Assembly: GCF_004348995.1 (NCBI RefSeq)
Contig: NZ_SMKQ01000041.1
Location: 1-50,995, forward strand
Direction of reading: 5' to 3'
Length of the DNA stretch: 50,995 nt
DNA from: Nonomuraea terrae
GTDB lineage: Bacteria > Actinomycetota > Actinomycetes > Streptosporangiales > Streptosporangiaceae
Shown: positions 43,334 through 50,124 of the stretch, one piece after another
Position numbering within the stretch: position 1 is the stretch's first letter
Layout: each line of letters starts with the position of its first letter
Position numbers and translations under genes: made by a program
Notes under the pieces: generated by a model
Told to the model about the DNA's origin: nothing
Databases searched by the model: none
What the model saw: the letters and a program-made list of their open reading frames with translations, nothing else

Positions 43334-43350
43334 GCGGACGGCCCGGTGGT

Positions 43351-43411
43351 GGTCTGTCAGGGGTGGCCTGGTGTGTGGTCTGTCAGGGGGCTCGTGTGCG
43401 GTCTGTCAGGG
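43351..43411. repeat. Three short direct repeats GGTCTGTCAGGG
   Basis: Exact copies of GGTCTGTCAGGG begin at 43351, 43377 and 43400 (spacing 26 and 23 bases), with GTG-rich sequence between them. They lie downstream of the GHKL gene and of the convergent DUF2530 gene. Confidence 0.9.
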
Positions 43412-43425
43412 ATGGCCCGGGCGCG

Positions 43426-43632
43426 TCAGCGGCGGCGGCGGACCATCCACATGCCGAAGAAGCCGAACGCGATCCCTGTCACGCAGGTCCAGATCCACCA
43501 CGTGTTCTCCGGGGCTGGGCGGAAGACCAGCAGGAAGACCAGGGCGACCGCCCACACGGCGGTTCCGGCGGCGACGGTGGTGATGTCGTTGGTCTTGATC
43601 GGCTCCGGGTCGGGATGCCACTGCTGCTTCAC
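43426..43632 (-). CDS. DUF2530 small membrane protein
   Basis: A 68-residue protein with two predicted membrane spans (VAAGTAVWAVALVFLLVF and WIWTCVTGIAFGFFGMWMV), matching the DUF2530 pattern. Its function is unknown. The GTG start at 43632 has no ribosome site but has TAGTCT six bases upstream, so it is probably leaderless. It lies 82 bases from the divergent purine permease gene. Confidence 0.82.
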   Translation of the reverse strand: MKQQWHPDPEPIKTNDITTVAAGTAVWAVALVFLLVFRPAPENTWWIWTCVTGIAFGFFGMWMVRRRR

Positions 43633-43644
43633 GTGTCCAGACTA
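43633..43644 (-). promoter_or_regulatory. Candidate leaderless promoter (-10 TAGTCT) of the DUF2530 gene
   Basis: On the minus strand TAGTCT (43644-43639) fits TANNNT and lies six bases before the GTG at 43632. The same box and spacing occur at 16548. Confidence 0.5.
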
Positions 43645-43714
43645 GCTTCCAATCGGGTCTCGATCCCATTACTGACTCTTTTCGCAGGTCACCGCAACTG
43701 TCACTCTTCGCCGC

Positions 43715-45157
43715 GTGAGCGACACACGTAGCGCAATAGATCGATACTTCTCAATTTCCGCACGAGGCTCGACCATCGCCCGTGAGATCCGCGGCGGCCT
43801 CGCCACGTTCTTCACGATGGCGTACATCGTCGTGCTCAACCCCCTCATCATCGCCAACGGACAGGACGTGGAGGGCCAGTTCATCGGCGACGGCAGCGCG
43901 CCCAACGTGGCACTCGTCGCGGCCGGCACGGCTTTCGTCGCCGGCGTGATGACGATCCTCATGGGCGTCGTCGGCCGCGTGCCGTTCGCGATGGCGGCCG
44001 GGCTCGGGCTCAACGCCTTCGTGACCTTCAACATCGCCAGCGTCATGACCTGGGAAGAGGCCATGGGCCTGGTCTTCCTGGAGGGCGTCATCATCGCCCT
44101 GCTGGTGCTGACCGGCCTGCGCACGGCGATCTTCCACGCCATCCCCGCCCAGCTCAAGACCGCCATCAGCGTGGGCATCGGCCTGTTCATCGCGCTGATC
44201 GGCTTCGTGGACGCCGGCTTCGTGCGCAGGGCCGAGGGCACGCCGCTGGAGATGGGCATCGCCGGCAGCCTCACCTCGTGGCCGATCCTCGTCTTCGTCG
44301 TCGGCCTGCTGGCCACGGCGGCGATGGTGGCGCGGCGGGTCAAGGGCGCCATCCTCATCGGCATCGTCGGCTCGACCGTCCTGGCGTTCGTCGTCGAGGC
44401 GATCGCCCAGGTGGGCAGTGCCTCGCCGGAGAACCCGGGCGGCTTCCAGCTCAACCGTCCCGTCGTACCCAGCGAGCCCTTCGGCTTCCACAACCCGCTC
44501 ACGCTGTTCACCGAGTTCGACCCGTTCGGCGGCTTCGTCCGGGTGGACCTGCTGCTGGCGGGGCTGTTCGTGTTCACGCTGCTGATCACGGACTTCTTCG
44601 ACACCATGGGCACGGTCGTGGGCGTCGGTCGCCAGGCGGGCCTGGTGGGAGAAGACGGCGCGCTGCCGCGTACCAAGCAGATCCTGCTCGTCGACTCGAT
44701 CGGCGCGGCGGCGGGCGGCGCGGGCTCGGTCTCCTCCAACACGACCTACATCGAGTCGGCCGCCGGCGTCGGCGAGGGCGCGCGGACCGGCCTCGCGAGC
44801 GTGGTCACCGGCCTGCTGTTCCTCGTCGCGATCTTCTTCGCGCCGCTCGTGACCATGGTGCCGTACGAGGCCGCGGCCCCCGCCCTGGTCGTCGTGGGCT
44901 TCCTCATGATGACGTCGATCCGCGACATCGACTGGAACGACTACGAGATCTCGATCCCGGCGTTCCTCGCGGTCGTCATCATGCCGTTCACCTACTCGAT
45001 CTCGAACGGCATCGGCGTCGGCTTCATCATGTACGTGCTGATCAAGATCGTGAAGGGCAAGGCGCGGGAGATCCACCCGCTGCTGTGGGGCGTCACGGCG
45101 CTCTTCGTGCTCTACTTCGCGATCGGCCCGATCAAGATCCTGTTCGGGCTGTCCTGA
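43715..45157 (+). CDS. NCS2-family purine permease (AzgA/GhxP type)
   Basis: A 480-residue membrane protein of the AzgA branch of the nucleobase:cation symporter-2 family, which takes up hypoxanthine, guanine or adenine. Landmarks are the N-terminal REIRGGLATFFTMAYIVVLNP (split REIRGGLATFFTM and AYIVVLNP), GLGLNAFVTF, DFFDTMGTVVGV and SSNTTYIESAAGVGEGARTG (split SSNTTYIES and AAGVGEGARTG). About twelve to fourteen spans are expected. GTG 43715 has no strong ribosome site. A very strong hairpin follows. No purine riboswitch was seen upstream. Confidence 0.92.
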   Translation: MSDTRSAIDRYFSISARGSTIAREIRGGLATFFTMAYIVVLNPLIIANGQDVEGQFIGDGSAPNVALVAAGTAFVAGVMTILMGVVGRVPFAMAAGLGLNAFVTFNIASVMTWEEAMGLVFLEGVIIALLVLTGLRTAIFHAIPAQLKTAISVGIGLFIALIGFVDAGFVRRAEGTPLEMGIAGSLTSWPILVFVVGLLATAAMVARRVKGAILIGIVGSTVLAFVVEAIAQVGSASPENPGGFQLNRPVVPSEPFGFHNPLTLFTEFDPFGGFVRVDLLLAGLFVFTLLITDFFDTMGTVVGVGRQAGLVGEDGALPRTKQILLVDSIGAAAGGAGSVSSNTTYIESAAGVGEGARTGLASVVTGLLFLVAIFFAPLVTMVPYEAAAPALVVVGFLMMTSIRDIDWNDYEISIPAFLAVVIMPFTYSISNGIGVGFIMYVLIKIVKGKAREIHPLLWGVTALFVLYFAIGPIKILFGLS

Positions 45158-45234
45158 GCAGCGGTCGTCCTGCCGCTCGCGGTTCGCGTCGGCCGTGACG
45201 GCCGCCGGCGCCTGGCCGGCTGAGAAACCGTCGC

Positions 45235-45276
45235 ACCCGAAGCCGTCCCATGCGCACGCATGGGGCGGCTTCGGGT
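45235..45276 (+). terminator. Very strong hairpin after the purine permease gene
   Basis: ACCCGAAGCCGTCCCATG (45235-45252) pairs with 45259-45276 over 18 bp with a single G-T wobble, around the loop CGCACG. It lies 77 bases past the stop and has no T tract. Confidence 0.8.
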
Positions 45277-45293
45277 ATCAACGGGTGAGACGC

Positions 45294-45333
45294 TTAACGT
45301 TGGGAAATATCTTGAGTTCCCTTATAGTTAGCA
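45294..45333 (+). promoter_or_regulatory. Promoter and candidate MarR operator
   Basis: TTGGGA (45300-45305) and TATAGT (45323-45328) are 17 bases apart, a good -35/-10 pair. Between them lies the inverted repeat GGGAA-N10-TTCCC (45302-45321), extended by TTAAC on the left and GTTAG on the right. A repressor bound here would block the promoter of the MarR gene. Confidence 0.55.
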
Positions 45334-45346
45334 AAGGTAATGACTC

Positions 45347-45799
45347 ATGCTAACCAGAACCCCGTTCAAGACGGACCTGCGCAGCGACGCAGGTCTCGCT
45401 TCCGCCTTGCGCGTTTCGCTGGCAAGGCTCAACAGGCGTCTGCGGCGCCAAGCGGCGGCGCACTCGCTGACGCCCACGCAGTTCGCGACGCTCGCCGCGG
45501 TGGATCGGCATTCCGGGATAACCCCCGGCGAATTGGCCGAGCTCGAGAAAGTGCAGCCGCCCTCGATGACACGCGTGATCGCGGCCCTCGAGGAGCGCGG
45601 CCTGGTCGCCCGCACCCCGCATCCGACCGACCGGCGCCAGGTGAGCGTGTCGGTGACCGAGGCCGCCGAGAAGCTGCTGAAGGAGGAGCGGCGGCGCAAG
45701 GAAGCGTGGCTGACACAGCGGCTGAAGGAGCTGTCGCCGGAGGAGAGGTCGATACTCAGGCAGGCGGCGCCGATCCTGGAGAAGCTCAGCAAGATCTAG
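45347..45799 (+). CDS. MarR-family transcriptional regulator
   Basis: A 150-residue winged-helix regulator. Recognition helix region PPSMTRVIAALEERGLVAR and the wing HPTDRRQVSVSVT are classical MarR motifs. ATG 45347 has AAAGG about ten bases upstream. Its stop is 23 bases before an exporter gene, so it is likely the local repressor of a drug-efflux operon. It presumably binds the inverted repeat in its own promoter (inference). Confidence 0.93.
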   Translation: MLTRTPFKTDLRSDAGLASALRVSLARLNRRLRRQAAAHSLTPTQFATLAAVDRHSGITPGELAELEKVQPPSMTRVIAALEERGLVARTPHPTDRRQVSVSVTEAAEKLLKEERRRKEAWLTQRLKELSPEERSILRQAAPILEKLSKI

Positions 45800-45822
45800 A
45801 GCCTGAGGAACCCAAGACCGGG

Positions 45823-47046
45823 ATGTTCCGGTCGCTCAAGATTCCCAACTACCGCATGTACGCGGCCGGGAGCATCGTCACCAACACGGGCACCTGGCTG
45901 CAGCGGACCGCCCAGGACTGGCTGGTCCTCGACCTGACCAACGGCAGCGCATCGGCGCTCGGCACGGCCACCGCACTGCAGTTCCTGCCGATGCTGCTGT
46001 TCGGGTTGTTCGGTGGCGTGATCGCCGACCGCTACCCCAAGCGGCCCATCCTCGTCGCGGCCCAGACGCTCATGGGCCTGCTGGCCCTCACCCTCGGCGC
46101 GCTGACGCTGACGGGCTCCGCCGAGGTCTGGCACGTGAACCTGATGGCGTTCCTGCTCGGCATGATCTCCTGTGTGGAGGTGCCGACGCGGCAGGCGTTC
46201 GTGGTCGAGATGGTCGGACGCGGCGACCTGCCCAACGCGATCGCGCTCAACAGCTCCATCTTCAACCTGGCCCGCGTGGCCGGTCCGGCGCTCGCCGGCG
46301 TGCTGATGCACCTGCTCGGCGGCCCGGGACCGCTCTTCGTGCTCAACGCGCTGAGCTTCCTCGCCGTGATCGCCAGCCTGGTCTTCATGCGCTCGTCCGA
46401 GCTGAACCCGGCCGAGCCCGTGCCCAGGGCCAAGGGGCAGCTCCGCGAGGGCCTGCGGTACGTGCTCCAGCGCGACGAGCTGCTCATGCCCGTGCTGCTG
46501 ATCGGGTTCGTGTCGATGTTCTCGCAGTCGTTCTCGATGTCGATCGCGCTGATGGCCCGCGAGGTGTTCGGGGCGGACGCGTCGTCGTTCGGGCTGGCCT
46601 CCAGCATGTTCGCCGTGGGCGCGCTCGGCGGGGCGCTGGTCGCCGCGCGCCGGGCCAAGCCGACCCGGAAAGTGCTGTTCGCGGGAGCGCTCGGGTTCGG
46701 GCTGTTCCAGATCGCGACCGGGCTGGCCCCGATCTACCCCGCCTACCTGATGCTGCTCGTGCCCGCCGGGATCGCGCTGATCACGATCAACACGGCGGCG
46801 AACGCGAGCGTGCAGATGGCCACGTCCCCCGAGATGCGGGGACGCGTCATGGGGATCTACTTCCTGGTGTTCACCGGTGGGGCGCCGCTGGGCGCGCCGC
46901 TGGTCGGCTGGCTGTCCGACCTGGGCGGGCCCCGGGTCGGCGTGATCCTGTCCGGAGCCCTGGTGCTCGTGGGCACCGGCCTGGCGGTGGTCATGACGCG
47001 GCTGATCAGCTCGCGAGTGCGCAAGCCCGCCCTCGCCGTCGCATGA
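45823..47046 (+). CDS. MFS exporter (EntS/DUF894-like)
   Basis: A 407-residue transporter of the MFS branch that includes the enterobactin exporter EntS. Landmarks: FRSLKIPNYRMYAAGSIVTN at the start (split FRSLKIPNYRMY and AAGSIVTN), NTGTWLQRTAQDWLVLDLT, the ADRYPKRPILV loop and PEMRGRVMGIYFL. About twelve spans are predicted. It is co-transcribed with the MarR gene and is probably an efflux pump induced when MarR binds a toxic ligand. ATG 45823 is the first good start after the MarR stop; GAGGA lies 13 bases upstream. Confidence 0.9.
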   Translation: MFRSLKIPNYRMYAAGSIVTNTGTWLQRTAQDWLVLDLTNGSASALGTATALQFLPMLLFGLFGGVIADRYPKRPILVAAQTLMGLLALTLGALTLTGSAEVWHVNLMAFLLGMISCVEVPTRQAFVVEMVGRGDLPNAIALNSSIFNLARVAGPALAGVLMHLLGGPGPLFVLNALSFLAVIASLVFMRSSELNPAEPVPRAKGQLREGLRYVLQRDELLMPVLLIGFVSMFSQSFSMSIALMAREVFGADASSFGLASSMFAVGALGGALVAARRAKPTRKVLFAGALGFGLFQIATGLAPIYPAYLMLLVPAGIALITINTAANASVQMATSPEMRGRVMGIYFLVFTGGAPLGAPLVGWLSDLGGPRVGVILSGALVLVGTGLAVVMTRLISSRVRKPALAVA

Positions 47047-47053
47047 GTCATGT

Positions 47054-47087
47054 CCCCCGGCGGGCCGGTGCGCCGACCGGCCGGGGG
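47054..47087 (+). terminator. Hairpin terminator of the MarR-MFS operon
   Basis: CCCCCGGC (47054-47061) pairs with GCCGGGGG (47080-47087), with further CCGG pairing inside. It begins 8 bases after the stop. Confidence 0.65.
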
Positions 47088-47107
47088 CGGCGGCACAATC
47101 GGGGACC

Positions 47108-47665
47108 ATGAGGTTGTTCGCGGCCGTGGTGCCGCCCGACGAGGTGCTGGACGAGATCGCGCACGCGATCGCCCCCCACGTCGGGCAGGTGCCCGGCCTG
47201 CGCTGGCCCGACCGGGCCACCTGGCACATCACCCTGGGCTTCTTCGGCGAGGTGCCCGAGCCGGCGCTGCCCGAGCTGGAGGAGCGCCTGGCCCGGGCCG
47301 TGCACCGCCACCCGGTGGCCCACCTGGCCTTCGACCACTTCGGCGCGTTCTCCTCGCTGCGCCGGGCGCGGGTCTTCTGGGTGGGCGTCACCGGCGACTC
47401 CATGGCGCGCCTGGTCGACTCGGTCAAGGCGGGCGCCCGGCGGGCCGGGGCCACGCAGACCGACGAGAAGCGGTTCCACCCGCACCTCACGCTGGCCCGC
47501 GCCAAGATCGAGACGGACCTCCGCCCGCTGGTGGAGTCGCTGGAAGGGTTCAGCGGCTCGCCGTGGCGGGCGGAGCGTGTCCGTCTCGTACGCAGCCACA
47601 CAGGGCCCCAGGTGAGGTACGAGTCACTCGCCGAATGGGCGCTGGCACCCTCCACGCGCGACTAG
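47108..47665 (+). CDS. thpR: RNA 2',3'-cyclic phosphodiesterase ThpR (LigT/2H family)
   Basis: A 185-residue 2H phosphoesterase that opens 2',3'-cyclic phosphate ends of RNA. Both catalytic HxT/S motifs are present: WHITLGF near residue 40 and HPHLTLAR near residue 122. The start MRLFAAVVPP is typical. GGGG lies just before ATG 47108. Its TAG stop is also the first three bases of a -10 box for the micropeptide that follows. Confidence 0.92.
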   Translation: MRLFAAVVPPDEVLDEIAHAIAPHVGQVPGLRWPDRATWHITLGFFGEVPEPALPELEERLARAVHRHPVAHLAFDHFGAFSSLRRARVFWVGVTGDSMARLVDSVKAGARRAGATQTDEKRFHPHLTLARAKIETDLRPLVESLEGFSGSPWRAERVRLVRSHTGPQVRYESLAEWALAPSTRD

Positions 47666-47675
47666 GCTCCAGGTC
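47663..47675 (+). promoter_or_regulatory. Candidate leaderless promoter (-10 TAGGCT) of the micropeptide
   Basis: TAGGCT (47663-47668) fits TANNNT, starts on the thpR stop codon and ends seven bases before GTG 47676. Confidence 0.4.
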
Positions 47676-47759
47676 GTGGATCGTCCTCGCCCCTGGTTGC
47701 TGCCGATCGTGCTCGGCCTGCTCCTGCTCATCGTCGTGGTCGGCGCCCTGCTCGCCTGA
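47676..47759 (+). CDS. 27-residue single-span membrane micropeptide
   Basis: A short ORF from GTG 47676 to TGA 47757-47759. It begins MDRPRPWLLP and continues into an uninterrupted hydrophobic segment (IVLGLLLLIVVVGALLA) long enough to span the membrane once. The N-terminal Arg residues favour an N-in topology. Codons are GC-rich in third position. There is only a weak ribosome site, but a TANNNT box lies seven bases upstream. It fills the gap between thpR and the convergent aldo/keto reductase gene. Function unknown; it might help a membrane neighbour. Confidence 0.5.
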   Translation: MDRPRPWLLPIVLGLLLLIVVVGALLA

Positions 47760-47762
47760 GCG

Positions 47763-48743
47763 TCACCAGGCGTAGTCCTCCGGCGCGGTGCGGTGGCCCG
47801 GGAAGATCTCGTCGAGACGGGCCAGGGCGGCGTCGTCCAGGTCGATCTCCAGGGCCCGCAGGCTGTTCTCCAGCTGCTCCATCGTGCGCGGGCCGATGAT
47901 CGGCGCGGTGACCGCCCGCTGCTTGAGCAGCCAGGCCAGGGCCACGTCAGCCGGGTGCTCGCCCAGCTCGTCACAGAGCTTCTCGTACTGCTCGATCTTG
48001 TCGCGGTGCTTCTCGAGCTGCTTGACCATGTGGTCGGCGACCGAGCGGCCCGTGTCGGCGCCGCTGTCGAGCTTGCGCAGCACGCCGCTGAGCAGGCCGC
48101 CCGCCAGCGGGCTCCACGGGATCACGCCGATCCCGTAGTCCTCGCACGCCGGCAGCACCTCCATCTCGACCGCGCGGGTGAGCAGGTTGTAGTGGGACTG
48201 CTCGCTCACCAGGCCCATGAACCGCCGCCGGGCCGCGCTCTCCTGCGCCTTGGCGAGGTGCCAGCCGGCGAAGTTGGACGAGCCCACGTACAGGATCTTG
48301 CCCTGCTGCCGCAGGACCTCCATGGCCTCCCAGAACTCCTCGAACGGCGTGTTCCTGTCGACGTGGTGGGCCTGGTAGACGTCGATGTAGTCGGTCTGCA
48401 GCCGCTTGAGGGACGCGTCGCAGGCCCGCCGGATGTTGAGGGCGGAAAGCCGGCGCTCGTTGGGCCAGTCGCCCATGTCGCCGTAGAGCTTGGTCGCGAT
48501 GACCGTCCGCTCGCGGCGTCCGCCCCCCTGGACGAACCACCGGCCGATGATGCTCTCCGTGACGCCCTCACCTTTCTTGCCGCCGTAGGTGTTGGCGGTG
48601 TCGAAGAAGTTCAGGCCCAGCTCGTGAGCCCGGTCCATGATCGCGAAGGAGTCTTCTTCCGAGGTGCGGGGGCCGAAGTTCATGGTGCCGAGGCAGAGCG
48701 GGCTGACCAGCAGACCGCTGCGTCCGAGGTTCACGTAGTCCAT
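47763..48743 (-). CDS. Aldo/keto reductase
   Basis: A 326-residue NADPH-dependent oxidoreductase with the TIM-barrel AKR fold. The catalytic tetrad is visible: Asp (FFDTANTY), Tyr (NTYGG), Lys (IATKLYG) and His (YQAHHVD). The NADPH site IPWSPLAGGLLSG and the C-terminal PIIGPRTMEQLENSL follow. It is closest to the YajO/Gcy-like AKR group; the substrate is unknown. ATG 48743 has AGGGTGA upstream and a TAGGGT box at seven bases. A perfect palindrome lies in its promoter. Confidence 0.92.
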   Translation of the reverse strand: MDYVNLGRSGLLVSPLCLGTMNFGPRTSEEDSFAIMDRAHELGLNFFDTANTYGGKKGEGVTESIIGRWFVQGGGRRERTVIATKLYGDMGDWPNERRLSALNIRRACDASLKRLQTDYIDVYQAHHVDRNTPFEEFWEAMEVLRQQGKILYVGSSNFAGWHLAKAQESAARRRFMGLVSEQSHYNLLTRAVEMEVLPACEDYGIGVIPWSPLAGGLLSGVLRKLDSGADTGRSVADHMVKQLEKHRDKIEQYEKLCDELGEHPADVALAWLLKQRAVTAPIIGPRTMEQLENSLRALEIDLDDAALARLDEIFPGHRTAPEDYAW

Positions 48744-48750
48744 GTGTCTC

Positions 48751-48777
48751 ACCCTAGGAAGCTGGAGTGCACTCCAG
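48751..48777. promoter_or_regulatory. Promoter with a perfect 16-bp palindrome between AKR and MATE-like genes
   Basis: On the minus strand TAGGGT (48756-48751) fits a -10 box for the aldo/keto reductase. Just upstream lies CTGGAGTGCACTCCAG (48762-48777), a perfect palindrome typical of MerR-type operators that sit between -35 and -10. No MerR gene is in the window. Confidence 0.65.
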
Positions 48778-48816
48778 GCCATAGATTTCTTTCATGATCC
48801 TGAATATTCCGATGTC

Positions 48817-50091
48817 ATGATCAGTCTGCTGCGTGCCGCCGTCCCCCTCCTCGCGGCGATGATCGCCGGGATGGTCGGAACGCTGGTCGTCACGTCGGTG
48901 CTCGGCCACCACGACACCGTCACGCTCGCCGCCTTCGCGCTGGTGACGGCCGTGCTGAACCCGGCGAGCGCCGCCGTCCAGGGGGCGCTGCGCGGGCTCG
49001 GGCCGTTCGTGGCGCCGTACCGCGACGATCCGGGGGCGGCCGTGCCGGTCGTCCGCGACGCGCGCTGGCTCAGCCTGGCCACCGGGACGCTCGGCGCGCT
49101 CGCCGTGCTGAGCGTGCCGCTGCTCGCGAGAGTTACCGGCGTGCCGGGCGAGGTCGTCGGCGAGATGGGCGCGCTGCCCTGGTTTCTCGCGGTGTACCTG
49201 CTGGTCTTCGCCTCCACCGGAGGCGCGAGCACCATCCTGGTCGCGCTCGGGCGGCCCCGTAACGTGCTCTGGCCGACCCTCGTCTTCGCGGTCGGGCTGG
49301 GCGGGCTGTCCGCCCTGCTGGTGCCGTCGCTCGGGCTGACCGGGGTGGGCATCGCCTGGGCCGTCTCGGGGGCGGCGGCCGCGGTCGTGGCCGCCGTCAA
49401 CCTGCGTCGCGCGCTCGGGCGGCCCATCGGGCAGGCGCGGCCCCGGGTGCGCGAGATCGTCACGGTGGCGAAGGTCAGCATCCCGCTGGCGGGGACCGTG
49501 CTGATCAAGTTCGGCGTGCTGGCGGTCGTCACCTTCGCCGCGAGCTCCGCCGGCGCGCGCGACACGGCCGCCCACGCGGTGCTGACCACGCTCACCGGCC
49601 TCATCATGATGGTCTCGCTCTCCGTCGCCCAGGTCTCGGTGCCCGAGGTGGCCCGCGCCGCCGACCCCGCCGGAGCGCGCCGGGCCAGTCGCACCGCGGC
49701 GCTGCTCGCCGTCGTGGGGACGCTCGTCGTGGCCGCCCTGCTGCTCGCGCTCGGGCAGCCGCTGGTGGGGCTGTTCACCGCCGACCCGGCGGTGCGGGAG
49801 CGCGTGCTCGCGCTGCTGCCGCTGATGTCGCTGGCGTCGGTGCTCGACGCGGCCCAGGCCGTGCAGGGTTTCGGTCTCACCGCGCTCAAGCGCTCGTCGG
49901 CCAGCCTGCTGTTCTTCGCGATCGGGTACGGGCTGCTCGTCGTGGCCGCCGTTCCCGTGGCCCGTACGTGGGGCATCACCGGGCTGTGGGCCGCCCTGGC
50001 GGTGGCCAACGGGCTCCTGCTCGTGCTCCAGGGCGCCGGCTTCCACCGCCACAGCGCGCGGGTCGGCGCGCGGGATCACGTCGCCGGGTGA
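48817..50091 (+). CDS. MATE-like multidrug exporter
   Basis: A 424-residue membrane protein with about twelve predicted spans and the two-bundle layout of the MATE/DinF group. The region ALVTAVLNPASAAVQGALRGLGPFVA, in pieces VTAVLNPASAAVQGAL and RGLGPFVA, corresponds to the conserved early spans. It probably exports a cationic or toxic compound by H+ or Na+ exchange. ATG 48817 was chosen as the first start followed by the first span; the ribosome site is weak. It is divergent from the aldo/keto reductase gene across a shared palindromic operator region of about 70 bases. Confidence 0.82.
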   Translation: MISLLRAAVPLLAAMIAGMVGTLVVTSVLGHHDTVTLAAFALVTAVLNPASAAVQGALRGLGPFVAPYRDDPGAAVPVVRDARWLSLATGTLGALAVLSVPLLARVTGVPGEVVGEMGALPWFLAVYLLVFASTGGASTILVALGRPRNVLWPTLVFAVGLGGLSALLVPSLGLTGVGIAWAVSGAAAAVVAAVNLRRALGRPIGQARPRVREIVTVAKVSIPLAGTVLIKFGVLAVVTFAASSAGARDTAAHAVLTTLTGLIMMVSLSVAQVSVPEVARAADPAGARRASRTAALLAVVGTLVVAALLLALGQPLVGLFTADPAVRERVLALLPLMSLASVLDAAQAVQGFGLTALKRSSASLLFFAIGYGLLVVAAVPVARTWGITGLWAALAVANGLLLVLQGAGFHRHSARVGARDHVAG

Positions 50092-50124
50092 CCGGTGGGG
50101 CATGATGGCGGCGTGGGGGAAGTC

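Noticed and set aside
45311..45330. HAIR (HspR) element starting CTTGAGT
   Set aside because: Only the left half is present; no ACTCAAG follows at seven bases.
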